NCBI RefSeq assembly: GCF_900115815.1
Contig: NZ_FOXV01000002.1
Location: 248,001 to 312,000 of the forward strand
Direction: 5' to 3'
Origin: Roseivivax halotolerans
GTDB lineage: Bacteria; Pseudomonadota; Alphaproteobacteria; Rhodobacterales; Rhodobacteraceae
DNA length: 64,000 nucleotides
In this document: one piece after another, positions 17,914 through 28,288 of the stretch
Layout: each line of letters starts with the position of its first letter
Position numbering within the stretch: the first letter of the stretch is position 1
Notes under the pieces: generated by a model
Databases searched by the model: none
Seen by the model: only the letters and a program-made list of their open reading frames with translations
Told to the model about the DNA's origin: nothing
Made by a program: the position numbers and the translations under genes

Positions 17914-19017
17914 ATGAGTTTCAACACGTTCGGCCACCTGTTTCGCGTGACGACCTGGGGCGAAAGCCACGGTCCCGCGCTCGGCTGCACGGTGGATGGC
18001 TGCCCGCCCGGGATCGCCATCGACGAGGCCGCGATCCAGCACTGGCTCGATCGCCGCAAGCCGGGGCAGAACAAGTTCACGACCCAGCGGCGCGAGGCCG
18101 ACGCGGTTCGCATCCTCTCGGGCGTCTACGAAGGCCGCACCACAGGGACGCCGGTGCAGCTGATGATCGAGAACACCGATCAGCGCTCCAAGGATTACGG
18201 CGATATCGCGGAGACCTTCCGCCCTGGCCATGCGGACATCACCTATTGGCAGAAATACGGTCATCGCGATCCGCGGGGCGGCGGGCGTTCCTCGGCGCGT
18301 GAGACCGCGGCGCGGGTGGCTGCCGGAGGATTGGCGCGTGCGGTTCTCGCCGAGCTGGCCCCCGGCCTCGCGATCACCGGCTACATGGTGCAGATGGGTC
18401 CGCATTCCATCGGCGAGACCCGCGAGATGGACGAGATCGAGAAGAACCCGTTCTGGGTGCCCTCGGCAAAAGCCGCCGAGGACTGGGCCGCCTATCTCGA
18501 CGGCCTGCGCAAATCCGGCACTTCCTGCGGCGCGATGATCGAGGTTGCCGCCTCGGGCGTGCCCGCCGGTCTCGGCGCCCCGGTTTACGCCAAGCTCGAC
18601 ACGGAGATCGCCGCCGCGATGATGTCGATCAACGCGGTGAAAGGCGTGGAGATCGGCGAGGGCATGGCAGCGGCCGCGCTCACCGGCGAGGCCAATGCCG
18701 ACGAGATCTTCCTCGGCAACGACGGCGCGCCGAGCTATTCCTCGAACCACGCAGGCGGCATCCTCGGAGGCATCTCCACCGGCCAGGACATCGTCGCGCG
18801 ATTCGCGGTCAAGCCGACCTCCTCGATCCTCAAGTCCCGCGCCTCGATCACCAAGTCGGGCCAACCGACCGAGGTCGTCACGAAAGGCCGCCACGATCCT
18901 TGCGTCGGCATCCGCGCGGTGCCGGTGGGCGAAGCCATGATGGCTTGCGTGCTGCTCGACCACCTGCTTCTCGATCGCGCCCAGACCGGCGGCGCGCGCG
19001 GCCGGATCGGGGCGTAA
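17914..19017 (+). CDS. aroC: Chorismate synthase
   Basis: 367 aa, usual length. The three signature regions are present: [18 protein letters not shown] near residue 15, [21 protein letters not shown] near residue 105, and [15 protein letters not shown] just after. [11 protein letters not shown] closes the protein. It converts 5-enolpyruvylshikimate-3-phosphate to chorismate with reduced FMN, the last common step to aromatic amino acids and folate. It faces away from the thi operon and ends right at a repeat element; there is no other shikimate gene here. Confidence 0.97.
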   Translation: MSFNTFGHLFRVTTWGESHGPALGCTVDGCPPGIAIDEAAIQHWLDRRKPGQNKFTTQRREADAVRILSGVYEGRTTGTPVQLMIENTDQRSKDYGDIAETFRPGHADITYWQKYGHRDPRGGGRSSARETAARVAAGGLARAVLAELAPGLAITGYMVQMGPHSIGETREMDEIEKNPFWVPSAKAAEDWAAYLDGLRKSGTSCGAMIEVAASGVPAGLGAPVYAKLDTEIAAAMMSINAVKGVEIGEGMAAAALTGEANADEIFLGNDGAPSYSSNHAGGILGGISTGQDIVARFAVKPTSSILKSRASITKSGQPTEVVTKGRHDPCVGIRAVPVGEAMMACVLLDHLLLDRAQTGGARGRIGA

Positions 19018-19133
19018 GGGGGCTTGCTGCCCCCTCTTCGGGGCGTGCCGCCCCGAATTCACCCCCGCCGGTATTTGGGCCAACCCAAAGACAAGGGCGC
19101 GCGCTTTTGGTTTTGGGTTGGTGAAAATACCGA
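19018..19133. repeat. Dispersed intergenic repeat, copy 1 (inverted composite)
   Basis: Directly after the aroC stop: hairpin with arms GGGGGC/GCCCCC (19018-19034), hairpin with arms CGGGGCG/CGCCCCG (19039-19055), then AATTCACCCCC and the core CGGTATTTGGGCCAACCCAAA (19069-19089). After a spacer the same core returns inverted (19111-19132). The two cores could pair into one long stem. It lies in a convergent gap between aroC and ureG. Confidence 0.85.
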
Positions 19134-19173
19134 AACGCGCCCTCTCCGCATGCGCGGCGGCCGGGCGGAGACG

Positions 19174-19809
19174 CTACTCCGCCGCCTGCGCGGCAAGGTC
19201 CAGACCACCTATCTCGGACAAGGCGGCAATGACCGCCTCCGCCCCTTCGCCCTTGCGGAGTGCGGTAAAGAAGAAGGGTCGCCCGGCGCGCATGCGGGCC
19301 GCGTCCCGCTCCATCACCTCGAGCGACGCACCTACATGCGGGGCGAGATCGGTCTTGTTGATGACAAGGATGTCCGAACGGCAGATCGCGGGGCCACCTT
19401 TCCGCGGTATTTCTTCTCCCGCCGCGACATCGATCACATAGATCGTCACGTCGGCAAGCTCGGGCGAGAAGGTCGCCGAGAGGTTGTCGCCACCGGACTC
19501 GATCAGGATGAGATCGAGATCCGGGATCGCCACGTTGAGCTCGGCGATGGCGGCGAGGTTGATCGAGGCGTCCTCGCGAATCGCGGTATGCGGGCAGCCG
19601 CCCGTCTCGACGCCGCGAATGCGTTCGAGGGGCAAGACCTGCCGGCGCATCAGCTCCTCGGCATCCTCCTGCGTATAGATGTCATTCGTGATCACGGCCA
19701 TCGAGAGGCGCGGGCCGAGCGCGGCGCAGAGCGCGGCAGTCAGCGTCGTCTTGCCGGCGCCGACCGGGCCACCGATGCCGACGCGCAAGGGACCGTTGGG
19801 AGAGGACAT
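19174..19809 (-). CDS. ureG: Urease accessory GTPase UreG
   Basis: 211 aa. The P-loop [11 protein letters not shown] is near the N-terminus, followed by [29 protein letters not shown] (the CPH metal site), ESGGDNLS and the NKTDLA guanine-specificity motif. These define UreG of the HypB/UreG family. It uses GTP to drive nickel insertion into urease together with UreD, UreF and UreE. It is the last gene of ureCEFG and ends 41 bases from a repeat element. Confidence 0.97.
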   Translation of the reverse strand: MSSPNGPLRVGIGGPVGAGKTTLTAALCAALGPRLSMAVITNDIYTQEDAEELMRRQVLPLERIRGVETGGCPHTAIREDASINLAAIAELNVAIPDLDLILIESGGDNLSATFSPELADVTIYVIDVAAGEEIPRKGGPAICRSDILVINKTDLAPHVGASLEVMERDAARMRAGRPFFFTALRKGEGAEAVIAALSEIGGLDLAAQAAE

Positions 19810-19823
19810 TGGGCGGGCTCCTT

Positions 19824-20468
19824 TCAGGATCGGAAGAGTTTCGTCTGCAGCGTCTCGTGGCGCATCGCCGCGATGTCCATCAGTGGCGAGAAGGTGCCGA
19901 GATCATCGAGTTCGGCGCGCATCGCGTCATCCGACACCTCGGCCACGACCGGCACCAGTGACGCGATCGCGCGCTGCCCGTCGCTCTGGCCGAGCGGCAC
20001 GAGGCGCATCGCCGCGCCCGCATAGGTCGACACCGCGTTCAGCAGGAATGTCTCGAGCGCCGCACGAGGCTCGAGCGACAACAGATGCACCCCGCGGCCT
20101 GCGGCGACCGGATAGGCCATGTCTGGCAGATCGAGCCCCCAGACGGCGCGGACCGTGGCCGCGAAGGCCGCGCCCGTAAGCGCCGTCTCGCGCCGCCGAT
20201 GCGCGGCGCCAGAAAGCGCGGAGGCCAATTCGTCGAGCGCCGCGACGTCGTCACCGCGCGCGGCATGGGCGAAAAGAACCGCGTCCTGCCAGCCCGCGCC
20301 GTGTCGTGCCCAGGTCTCGAGCCATGCCTCCAGATCCTCGCCGGTCGCAAGGCCACCCTCGGCGACCAGCGTCTCGATCCCGTGCGAATAAGCGAAGCCG
20401 CCTGTCGGAAAGGCGGGTGAGAAGAGCTGATGAAGGGTCAGCCCGGCCTCAGCCATGGCTATGCTCAT
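19824..20468 (-). CDS. ureF: Urease accessory protein UreF
   Basis: 214 aa, all helical. The N-terminal block [21 protein letters not shown] is the conserved UreF signature, and the C-terminus contains [22 protein letters not shown], also typical. The start is uncertain: ATG at 20468 overlaps ureE by 20 bases and ATG at 20456 by eight. It bridges the urease-UreD complex and UreG in nickel delivery. It is followed 14 bases later by ureG. Confidence 0.95.
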   Translation of the reverse strand: MSIAMAEAGLTLHQLFSPAFPTGGFAYSHGIETLVAEGGLATGEDLEAWLETWARHGAGWQDAVLFAHAARGDDVAALDELASALSGAAHRRRETALTGAAFAATVRAVWGLDLPDMAYPVAAGRGVHLLSLEPRAALETFLLNAVSTYAGAAMRLVPLGQSDGQRAIASLVPVVAEVSDDAMRAELDDLGTFSPLMDIAAMRHETLQTKLFRS

Positions 20469-20928
20469 GCGGGCCGTGGCCGTGCGAATGGTCGTGACCG
20501 TGAGTGCGGCCGTGGCCGTAGGCCCCTCCCTCTGGAGTGAAGGGCTCCACCACCTCGCGCGTCTCGGCGCCGAGCCTGCCCAGAAGATCGGCCATGACGT
20601 GATCGCGCTGGATCAGAAGGCGAGATGCCTCGATTTGGCAGGGGGTGTGGCGGTTGCCGATATGCCAGGCGAGACGCACGAGATCGCCGCCCCTTATCTC
20701 AAGCAGCTCCTCGGGCGCGGCGGCGATGGCGATCTCGCCCGCCTCGGTGACCAGCACCCCGCCAGGATCGAGCGAGGTGGTCTGCGGCAGATCCACGAGG
20801 CAGCGCCGTCCGTCCTCGAGCGCGATCACCCGGCGGCGCAGGAAGCGGCCTTCGTAATCCAGCACCGCGCATCCGATCGGCGCGGCATGGGCGTGTCCGT
20901 GATAGGTGCGTGCGATAAAATCGGTCAT
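20449..20928 (-). CDS. ureE: Urease accessory metallochaperone UreE
   Basis: 159 aa. The N-terminal domain and the GDLVRLAWHIGNRHTPCQIE segment, with its metal-binding His, match UreE. The C-terminal tail is very His-rich: ten His in the last 22 residues, in [17 protein letters not shown], as in Klebsiella-type UreE that store nickel. It supplies Ni2+ to UreG. It starts three bases after the ureC stop and overlaps ureF. Confidence 0.96.
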   Translation of the reverse strand: MTDFIARTYHGHAHAAPIGCAVLDYEGRFLRRRVIALEDGRRCLVDLPQTTSLDPGGVLVTEAGEIAIAAAPEELLEIRGGDLVRLAWHIGNRHTPCQIEASRLLIQRDHVMADLLGRLGAETREVVEPFTPEGGAYGHGRTHGHDHSHGHGPHEHSHG

Positions 20929-20931
20929 GTC

Positions 20932-22671
<1,740 letters not shown>

Positions 22672-22823
22672 GGGTCGCGGGCTCCTTGGATGCGTCGGAT
22701 CAGAGCCTTGCCGGGGCGCGTGATCTTGTCAAATCCACTCGGAGCAGCGGCACAGAAGCCCGCCTCGCGCGATAGATCACGCAAGACGCTGACAAAATTA
22801 TATAATTTTGTCAGCGCGCTCGA
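22672..22823. promoter_or_regulatory. Gap upstream of ureC with a possible promoter
   Basis: The 152 bases between the AhpD-like stop and ureC hold a 30-base palindrome (listed separately) and, on the minus strand, a TTGACA at 22732-22727 about 55 bases before the ureC ATG. No good -10 box follows at 16-18 bases, so the promoter call is weak. No ORF is seen. Confidence 0.3.
22787..22816. promoter_or_regulatory. Perfect 30-bp AT-rich palindrome
   Basis: The two 15-base halves CGCTGACAAAATTAT and ATAATTTTGTCAGCG are exact reverse complements with no spacer. It begins eight bases after the stop of the AhpD-like gene and about 115 bases before ureC. It could be a terminator-like hairpin for the gene pair or a dimer binding site controlling ureCEFG. 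Confidence 0.7.
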
Positions 22824-23222
22824 TCACTCCACGCGAAACTCCTCATCCACCGGCACCTGCATCGCCGTGACGAGGCCGTTCGTCTGCATCGCCATCCCGA
22901 TGACGCGCAAAAGTTCAGCATATTGCGCCTCGCTCATGCCCTTCGCCCGCGCCGCGGCGGTGTGGGAATGGATGCAATAGGTGCAGGAATTGGCCGTGGA
23001 AACGGCAAGATAGATCATCTCCTTCGTCAGAGGATCGAGCGCGCCTGGCGCCATCACCGTCTTCAACCGCGCCCAGGTTGCGGCCAGAAGCTGGGGATCA
23101 TGCGCCAGCGCACGCCAGAAATTGTTGATGAAATCGGTGCCGCGGGTGGCACGGATATCCTCGAAGACGGCCAGCGCTTCGGCGCTGGCCTCCTCGTCGC
23201 TCAAGAGCCTGACGGTCGCCAT
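22824..23222 (-). CDS. AhpD-like carboxymuconolactone decarboxylase family protein
   Basis: 132 aa from the ATG at 23222, which shares one base with the cyclase stop. The helical core contains EMIYLAVSTANSCTYCIHSHTAAARAKG; the CxxC plus His is the redox or proton-relay site of the AhpD/CMD fold. Family members act as peroxidase partners, decarboxylases or are uncharacterised. The overlap with the cyclase shows the two are a unit. Nothing links it to urease directly. Confidence 0.85.
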   Translation of the reverse strand: MATVRLLSDEEASAEALAVFEDIRATRGTDFINNFWRALAHDPQLLAATWARLKTVMAPGALDPLTKEMIYLAVSTANSCTYCIHSHTAAARAKGMSEAQYAELLRVIGMAMQTNGLVTAMQVPVDEEFRVE

Positions 23223-24043
23223 CAGACCAGCGCGAAAATGCGTGCGGGCCCGCCCGTGCCGCCGACGTGGTTGGGCGCACCGACGACAAGCGTCGCCCCG
23301 GCAGCCGGCACATTCTCGAGCCCGGCAAGATTCTCGATCCCGTAGCGCCCCTCGGGCAGCCAGGCGTAATGCGTCGCGAAATCCGCCGAGGGCCCGTGAT
23401 CGAGCGAGAGCGTATCGACGGCGATCGCCCCTGCACCGGTTTCGAGCAGCATCTGCGTGGCCTCGACGTGAAAGCCCGGCCAATGACCGACACCGTCATC
23501 GTCCCGCCCCACGAATTGCTCCGCATTGCCGGACTTCGCGGCCCAGCCTGAATGCATTGCAACGCAAGCGCGATCGGGAATGTCGCCATTGGCGTCGATC
23601 CAGGCTTGCAGGTCGTCGGGCGTCACCTGCGCGTCAGGATTTTCGGCGGCCTTGGCGGCGATGTCGATCACGCACAGGGGCACAACGAGGTCCGTCACCG
23701 GGATCTCGTCCACCGACGCCCCGTCCGCCGAGAAGTGCAAAGGCGCGTCGATATGGGTCGCGGTATGCTCGTTGATCGAGAGGTTGAAGAGGTTGAACCC
23801 ATCACTCTCGAAGGCGAATTCCTGCTCCATCGAGATACCGGGCGGGCCGAAAAAGGTCGGGAAGTCAGGGCTGAGCTTGTGGCTCATGTCTACGACGCTG
23901 CCATGCCCCTGGGCCATCGCGGGCGGCGCGGCCACGACCCCGCCCAGGGCCGCACCGGCGGCAAGCCCCGCACTGGCGGAAAAGAATTGCCGGCGTGACA
24001 GCATCCGCTCCTTCACGCGGTTCATCACACAGATATCACACAT
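23222..24043 (-). CDS. Cyclase family metal-dependent hydrolase, Tat-exported
   Basis: 273 aa. The N-terminus has a twin-arginine signal (SRRQFF at residues 16-21, then a Gly/Ala-rich helix ending PAMAQ), so a folded, metal-loaded protein is probably exported. The cyclase-family metal motif reads HTATHIDAPLHF, a variant of HxGTHxDxPxH, and a second conserved stretch is AVDTLSLDHGPS. The family includes kynurenine formamidase and isatin hydrolase. The substrate is unknown. It lies between the two halves of the urease locus and overlaps the AhpD-like gene by one base. An alternative start at residue 14 would shorten the basic leader. Confidence 0.85.
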   Translation of the reverse strand: MCDICVMNRVKERMLSRRQFFSASAGLAAGAALGGVVAAPPAMAQGHGSVVDMSHKLSPDFPTFFGPPGISMEQEFAFESDGFNLFNLSINEHTATHIDAPLHFSADGASVDEIPVTDLVVPLCVIDIAAKAAENPDAQVTPDDLQAWIDANGDIPDRACVAMHSGWAAKSGNAEQFVGRDDDGVGHWPGFHVEATQMLLETGAGAIAVDTLSLDHGPSADFATHYAWLPEGRYGIENLAGLENVPAAGATLVVGAPNHVGGTGGPARIFALV

Positions 24044-24130
24044 CTTGACGCTCCCTGTCTGGTGGATGCTCGACAGGAGCCTGCGCTGCCTCTGAGGGTC
24101 AGCCTAGCACGGATCGCCTCCGCTGGAAGA

Positions 24131-24436
24131 TCAGACCGGCGTTGCGTGCCCCTTGCGCGGCGGCAGGCCCGGCGGCACGGAAGGCTGTCGGCGCGCGCTG
24201 CGCCGCGGCTCTGCGGGCACCGCTTCGAGCTTGCGGCGCCCGGGTGCAGCAGCTTTGCGCGGTGCTGCGCCAGGCGTCACGCCGCAGGCGTTCATCGGCA
24301 TCTTCACGCCCCAGAACGCCTCGGCGGAGCTTTGCGCCATCGCGCCCAGCAGGATCTGCGACATCTTGATCTGCTGCGCCCAGATCGCGCCTGTCCAGGC
24401 GCACCAGAGCTGCGTTGCGTGGATCGGTGTCAGCAT
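24131..24436 (-). CDS. Small hypothetical protein with basic Pro/Ala/Arg-rich tail
   Basis: 101 aa from the ATG at 24436, which has a good GGGAG nine bases upstream; an ATG at 24469 is possible but lacks such a site. The first 50 residues form an amphipathic helix-rich part with many Trp, Gln and Met (ATQLWCAWTGAIWAQQIKMS). The last 50 are basic, rich in Pro, Ala and Arg, like a disordered nucleic-acid-binding or granule-associated tail. The helical part vaguely recalls small phasins, but I cannot confirm this. It follows the LprI-like gene by 88 bases. Confidence 0.55.
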   Translation of the reverse strand: MLTPIHATQLWCAWTGAIWAQQIKMSQILLGAMAQSSAEAFWGVKMPMNACGVTPGAAPRKAAAPGRRKLEAVPAEPRRSARRQPSVPPGLPPRKGHATPV

Positions 24437-24524
24437 ATTTCTCACTCCCTTGTCGATCTGCGGCCGCAAACTGCGCCCGCACCGGTCGGAGGCGCGAACC
24501 CGCGAGGTCCAAGCCGTCCTCGCG

Positions 24525-24920
24525 TCACTCCAATCCGAGGTTTCGCAGATCCTCGGTCCGTACCTCCGTCAGCCGCGTGAGGCACATGTAGAACAGCATG
24601 TTCTGCATCGTGCCGCCCCGTGCGGCCAAGCTTTCCGCTTCGCAGGCCTGGTCGCGAAACGGGATCCAGGCGCGCTGTGCGTCGCGCAGAATATCGGCGG
24701 CGGGCACCTGATCCGCGGGCAGGCCCTCGTCCATCCGCCGGGCCCAGGCCATCGCTTCGCCCCAGGCGGCGTTCAGCTCCGCATCCGCGGCCTCGTAGTC
24801 GCGGGCCGCACAGCCTGTCATCCCCACCTGGGTTTGCGGATCGCGGCAATCAAGCTCCTGTGCGTGCCCCAGCGTCGCATAGGCGGCGGTCAGCGCAATG
24901 ATCCCGAGACCCGTTCGCAT
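24525..24920 (-). CDS. LprI-family (DUF1311) secreted protein
   Basis: 131 aa with a signal peptide (residues 1-20, ending GHA). The mature part carries paired Cys and the pattern LDCRDPQTQVGMTGCAARDYEAADAELNAAW, then CEAESLAARGGTM and a later MCL, typical of the LprI/DUF1311 domain, some of which inhibit lysozyme. Its ATG shares a base with the ureB stop, so it is co-translated with urease subunits. Why such a protein sits in a urease operon is not explained by its family. Confidence 0.82.
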   Translation of the reverse strand: MRTGLGIIALTAAYATLGHAQELDCRDPQTQVGMTGCAARDYEAADAELNAAWGEAMAWARRMDEGLPADQVPAADILRDAQRAWIPFRDQACEAESLAARGGTMQNMLFYMCLTRLTEVRTEDLRNLGLE

Positions 24921-25225
24921 CAGAGCGCCCCCATGACCTTCTGGTTGAAGCCGAAAACCCGGCGGTCCCCCTGATACGGGATGAGCGAGACCTCTCGGCG
25001 CTGGCCTGGCTCGAACCTGACCGCGGTGCCCGCGGCGATGTCGAGACGCAGGCCCCGTGCCGCGTCCCGGTCGAAATCGAGCGCCGGGTTGGCTTCGGCG
25101 AAATGGTAATGCGAGCCCACCTGCACCGGCCGATCGCCGGTATTGGCGACCATCAGCGTGATCGCCTCCCGGCCTTCGTTCAGCGTGAGGCCGCCCGGCG
25201 CGGGGAAAAGCTCGCCCGGGATCAT
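24920..25225 (-). CDS. ureB: Urease beta subunit
   Basis: 101 aa. [19 protein letters not shown] at the start and [28 protein letters not shown] in the middle are diagnostic of urease beta, and the usual RFEPGQ segment follows. It packs against UreA and UreC in the heterotrimer. Its start overlaps the 61-residue gene by four bases and its stop touches the LprI-like gene. Confidence 0.97.
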   Translation of the reverse strand: MIPGELFPAPGGLTLNEGREAITLMVANTGDRPVQVGSHYHFAEANPALDFDRDAARGLRLDIAAGTAVRFEPGQRREVSLIPYQGDRRVFGFNQKVMGAL

Positions 25226-25407
25226 CGCCGCCGGTCCTTGCGCGTCTCGGCCCGCCTGCGCGCGACCATCAGCTTGCCCGCGAGCGCAATCACGGCAAGG
25301 GCGCCCGCGACGGCCAGCCAGCTTGCCCCGTCATGGGGGTGCAGGTGCGGGCCTGGATGCGCGGCAGCCGGACCGGCAAGGATCATCAGGGGAAGGGCAT
25401 AGCGCAT
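25222..25407 (-). CDS. Small membrane protein with His-rich segment in the urease operon
   Basis: 61 aa. A signal-like N-terminus ([13 protein letters not shown]) is followed by a short segment with four His in nine residues (HPGPHLHPH), one transmembrane helix ([15 protein letters not shown]) and a strongly basic tail. It lies between ureA and ureB, nine bases after ureA and overlapping ureB by four, with a clear AGGAGA upstream. The exposed His cluster would suit binding of nickel at the membrane, but that is inference. I know no named family for it. Confidence 0.7.
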   Translation of the reverse strand: MRYALPLMILAGPAAAHPGPHLHPHDGASWLAVAGALAVIALAGKLMVARRRAETRKDRRR

Positions 25408-25416
25408 GAAGGTCTC

Positions 25417-25719
25417 CTATCGGATCGGGTTGTGAACGGTGACGAGCTTGGTGCCGTCGGGAAAGGTTGCCTCGACCTGGACCTCGTGGATCATCTCGGG
25501 CACGCCTTCCATGCATTGCTCGGCCGAGATCACCTCGGCTCCCGCCTGCATCATCTCGGCGACGCTGCGCCCGTCGCGCGCGCCTTCCACGACCGCGTCG
25601 GTGATGAGCGCGATCGCCTCGGGATGGTTGAGCTTCACGCCGCGCTCGAGACGGCGGCGGGCCACTTCGGCGGCCATGGCGACAAGCAGCTTGTCCTTTT
25701 CGCGCGGGGTCAGATTCAT
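25417..25719 (-). CDS. ureA: Urease gamma subunit
   Basis: 100 aa, starting [23 protein letters not shown], the standard UreA opening. [13 protein letters not shown] and [12 protein letters not shown] near the end complete the match. An extra ATG one codon upstream (25722) would overlap ureD by four bases; both starts are plausible. It forms the urease trimer with UreB and UreC. It follows ureD directly. Confidence 0.97.
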   Translation of the reverse strand: MNLTPREKDKLLVAMAAEVARRRLERGVKLNHPEAIALITDAVVEGARDGRSVAEMMQAGAEVISAEQCMEGVPEMIHEVQVEATFPDGTKLVTVHNPIR

Positions 25720-26576
25720 CAAATCATCCAGGGTCGGGGCAGTTCGCTGCCGGAAAGATATCGTAACAGAGGCACAAGTCTTTGACGGATGTCAAAACCG
25801 TCATCGGCGAGGATCCGCGCCACGACAAGTCCCGGAAGGGGCGCGGAGGCACCGCCGCGCGCGGGCAGGAAATCCCGGATCGCGGGCAGCCGCGCGTCGA
25901 TCCCCGGCGCCGCGATCACCAGCGACGCCATCGCCCGCGCACCGCCCGCCACGTGAGCGCCCCCCAGCCGGGCCCGCGCATCTCCGCGAAGTGCAAGACG
26001 ATCGGAATGGATAAGCCGGCCCGCGCGCCGCAATTCGATCCGGTCGCGCAAGTTCAGCTGCGTAACATCTTCCCCCATCGCGGCACGTCCGAAGATCAGC
26101 GTCTCGATCCCGAGAAAGGTCGCATCCTGAGCCATCTCCACCTGCAGATTCCGGTCGAGCGCCGCTCCCTGGAAGAAGATCGTCTCCTGCGGCAACCAGT
26201 GCAGGCGCGCGCCCGCGCCAAGGCTGAGCCGCGTCGTCATTCGCCCCGTCTCGGCGCCGCGCGCGCGGTAGATCCGCTCCGCCGCCTGGCTCGTCAGCGA
26301 GAGCGCGGCCCCGTCTTCCGCGCACGCATCCAGAGCGAACCGGTCACCCCCGGTAATCCCACCCGCGGTGTTGAGCCATGTCGTCTGCAACATCTCTCCG
26401 GCACCATGCGGAAAGAGCAGCTTCGCCGATCCCGATTGGCCCAAAGCGCGGAGTCGACTCGCGCCCCGCGCATGCCTGACCGAGAGGCTGGCCCGCCCCC
26501 TCGCGCGGGTCAGCGCCGCGCCGTCATGTGATCTGTCGTAAGGGATCGCCACGCTCCCGGCCCTGTCCTCAGCCAT
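25719..26576 (-). CDS. ureD: Urease accessory protein UreD
   Basis: 285 aa from the ATG at 26576, chosen because GAGGAGG precedes it; an ATG at 26618 is in frame but less likely. Characteristic blocks are [28 protein letters not shown] and [16 protein letters not shown], then [12 protein letters not shown]. It binds apo-urease first and recruits UreF and UreG for nickel loading. It opens the first part of the urease locus. A 132-base gap with no recognisable gene separates it from the TrmO-like gene. Confidence 0.95.
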   Translation of the reverse strand: MAEDRAGSVAIPYDRSHDGAALTRARGRASLSVRHARGASRLRALGQSGSAKLLFPHGAGEMLQTTWLNTAGGITGGDRFALDACAEDGAALSLTSQAAERIYRARGAETGRMTTRLSLGAGARLHWLPQETIFFQGAALDRNLQVEMAQDATFLGIETLIFGRAAMGEDVTQLNLRDRIELRRAGRLIHSDRLALRGDARARLGGAHVAGGARAMASLVIAAPGIDARLPAIRDFLPARGGASAPLPGLVVARILADDGFDIRQRLVPLLRYLSGSELPRPWMI

Positions 26577-26708
26577 ACCGCCTCCTCGCGGCCGCCGCGT
26601 GCAATCCACCCGGCGCAAGGCCCCGCGCGAGCCGGTTCCCTTCCGCCGCAGCGCTCAAAGAATGAGCAGTGCAAGAGCCGGATTGCCCGCTTTCCGTGCA
26701 GGCTGAGA

Positions 26709-27185
26709 TCACGCCCGGTCTGCCGCCTTCTCGGGCGCGAGCGGCGTGTAGGCGCAACGCTCGGGCTTGATGTCGAGAAGCGGCGTGCCGTCGATGCAGT
26801 CAAGGCCGCGCACATGCAGAACCGCGTTTTCGCGCCCGATCAGCGCGACCCGCGCGAGACCGATCGGGTTTGGCCGCACCGGGGAGCGCAGCGAGAATGT
26901 GCCGCGCACCGCCCCATCCGATTTCGGGCTCTGCGTAACGAGATCCCTCCGCGACCGGTCGAGCCAGTATAGGACATCGAGTTCCGCGAATGCCTCGATC
27001 CCGTCGAGCGCCCCAGCCCAGCGCGGCAAAATCTCGAGCCTGCACACCGGCCCGTCACGCCGCCCCTGCCTCGGGCAATCGGCACGCGTGGCGAAGGGCG
27101 TCCGGCAGATCCCGATGAAATAGAGCCCCGCATCCGGCGCGTCGGGCAGATCCGTGCGCGTCTCGTTCTCTCGGATCCCGGTCAT
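26709..27185 (-). CDS. trmO: tRNA (adenine37-N6)-methyltransferase TrmO-like (TsaA/YaeB fold)
   Basis: 158 aa. The TsaA-fold signature is plain: IGICRTPFATRADCPRQGR near residue 24, LDVLYWLDRSRRD, GTFSLRSPVRPNPIGLARV, and LDIKPERCAYTPL at the end. In E. coli TrmO methylates N6-threonylcarbamoyladenosine in tRNA-Thr(GGU) with S-adenosylmethionine. This protein is shorter than E. coli TrmO because it lacks the C-terminal domain, so the same specificity is probable but unproven. It is divergent from the HTH regulator. Confidence 0.82.
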   Translation of the reverse strand: MTGIRENETRTDLPDAPDAGLYFIGICRTPFATRADCPRQGRRDGPVCRLEILPRWAGALDGIEAFAELDVLYWLDRSRRDLVTQSPKSDGAVRGTFSLRSPVRPNPIGLARVALIGRENAVLHVRGLDCIDGTPLLDIKPERCAYTPLAPEKAADRA

Positions 27186-27319
27186 CCCGTCGCTCTCCCG
27201 CCGTGGTATTCATCCGGCACTCTAGACCGGCCCGCATCGCTTGCGCCACATCCGCTTGCCGCGCGCCGCACCTGCCGCCATAGTCCGCCCGGCCCGCCAC
27301 CCAATGCAAAGCTTGCCGC

Positions 27320-28186
27320 ATGCCCGAATTCCTGACCGTGAAAGAGCTCGCCGAGCTTCTGCGTATCAAGGAGCGCAAGGTCTACGACCTCGCCGCTTCG
27401 GGGTCCGTTCCGGTCTCGCGCGTCACCGGCAAGCTGCTGTTTCCCGAAAACGAGATCCGCGCCTGGATCGCGGGCGAAAGCACCCGGCCCGAACCCGACC
27501 GCACGCCGCGTCCGCCCGTCTTCCTCGGAAGCCACGATCCGCTGCTCGAATGGGCCCTTCGGCAAGCGCGGCCCGGTCTTGCGACGCTGTTCGACGGCTC
27601 GGGCACGGGATTGGCCCGGTTCGCGCGCGGTGACGGGTCGGCGACGGGTCTGCATATCCCCGGCGCGGACGGCGATTGGAATATCGCCGCGGTCGAAGAC
27701 GCGGCCGCCGGGTGCGATGCGGTGCTGATATCCTTCGCGCGCCGCCGCCGCGGCCTGATCCTGCGCCCTGACATGGCCGGCCGCGTGACATCGCTCGCGC
27801 ATCTCAAGGATCTCTGGATCGCGCCGCGTCCCTCGGGCACCGGGACCGACACGCTCTTTCGCCAGACGGTCGAGGAGGCAGGCCTCGCCCATGACGCCCT
27901 CCTCTTCACCGGCGTCGCCCAAAGCGAGGAAGACGCGGTCTTCGCGGTCAAGCACGAGGAAGCCGATACCGCATTCGGCCTCGAGGCGCTCGCCGCGACG
28001 CACGGGCTTACCTTCCTGCCCATCGCCGAGGAACGCTTCGACATCCTCGTCGACCGGCGCGCGGCCTTCGAGCCACCGCTTCAGGCCCTCTTCGCGGTGA
28101 TGCGGTCGGAGCCGTTCCGCGCCCATGCAGCGCAATTGGCCGGCTACGATGTCACCGGCGCCGGCGAGGTGCGCTGGAACGCCTGA
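27320..28186 (+). CDS. Excisionase-type HTH regulator with periplasmic-binding-like sensor domain
   Basis: 288 aa. Residues 3-52 form an excisionase/MerR-like helix-turn-helix (FLTVKELAELLRIKERKVYDLA, then a wing with LLFPENEIRAWI). The rest resembles a type II substrate-binding domain without a signal peptide (LGSHDPLLEWALRQ, then FARGDGSATGLH), ending in EPFRAHAAQLAGYDV. This architecture is known in one-component regulators thought to sense oxyanions or molybdate-like ligands. It faces away from trmO and ends at repeat copy 2. Given the nearby formate-dehydrogenase-type gene, a molybdate or formate link is tempting but only inferred. Confidence 0.82.
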   Translation: MPEFLTVKELAELLRIKERKVYDLAASGSVPVSRVTGKLLFPENEIRAWIAGESTRPEPDRTPRPPVFLGSHDPLLEWALRQARPGLATLFDGSGTGLARFARGDGSATGLHIPGADGDWNIAAVEDAAAGCDAVLISFARRRRGLILRPDMAGRVTSLAHLKDLWIAPRPSGTGTDTLFRQTVEEAGLAHDALLFTGVAQSEEDAVFAVKHEEADTAFGLEALAATHGLTFLPIAEERFDILVDRRAAFEPPLQALFAVMRSEPFRAHAAQLAGYDVTGAGEVRWNA

Positions 28187-28222
28187 CCGGCGCGCCCGGG
28201 TCAGCAGACCCGCGATCCGCTC

Positions 28223-28288
28223 CTTGGGTTGGCGCAAATACCGCGGGGTGAATTGGCGGCTCTGCCGCCAAGAGGGGCAGCGCCCCTC
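28223..28288 (+). repeat. Dispersed intergenic repeat, copy 2
   Basis: Core CTTGGGTTGGCGCAAATACC (from 28223) runs into GCGGGGTGAATT, then a hairpin with arms GGCGG/CCGCC and a second with arms AGGGGC/GCCCCT. It fills the convergent gap after the HTH regulator and overlaps the stop codon of the 133-residue gene by two bases. Confidence 0.85.

Noticed and set aside
22710-22735. A standard sigma-70 promoter for ureC based on TTGACA
   Set aside because: No acceptable -10 hexamer lies 16-18 bases downstream, so only the -35 half is supported.
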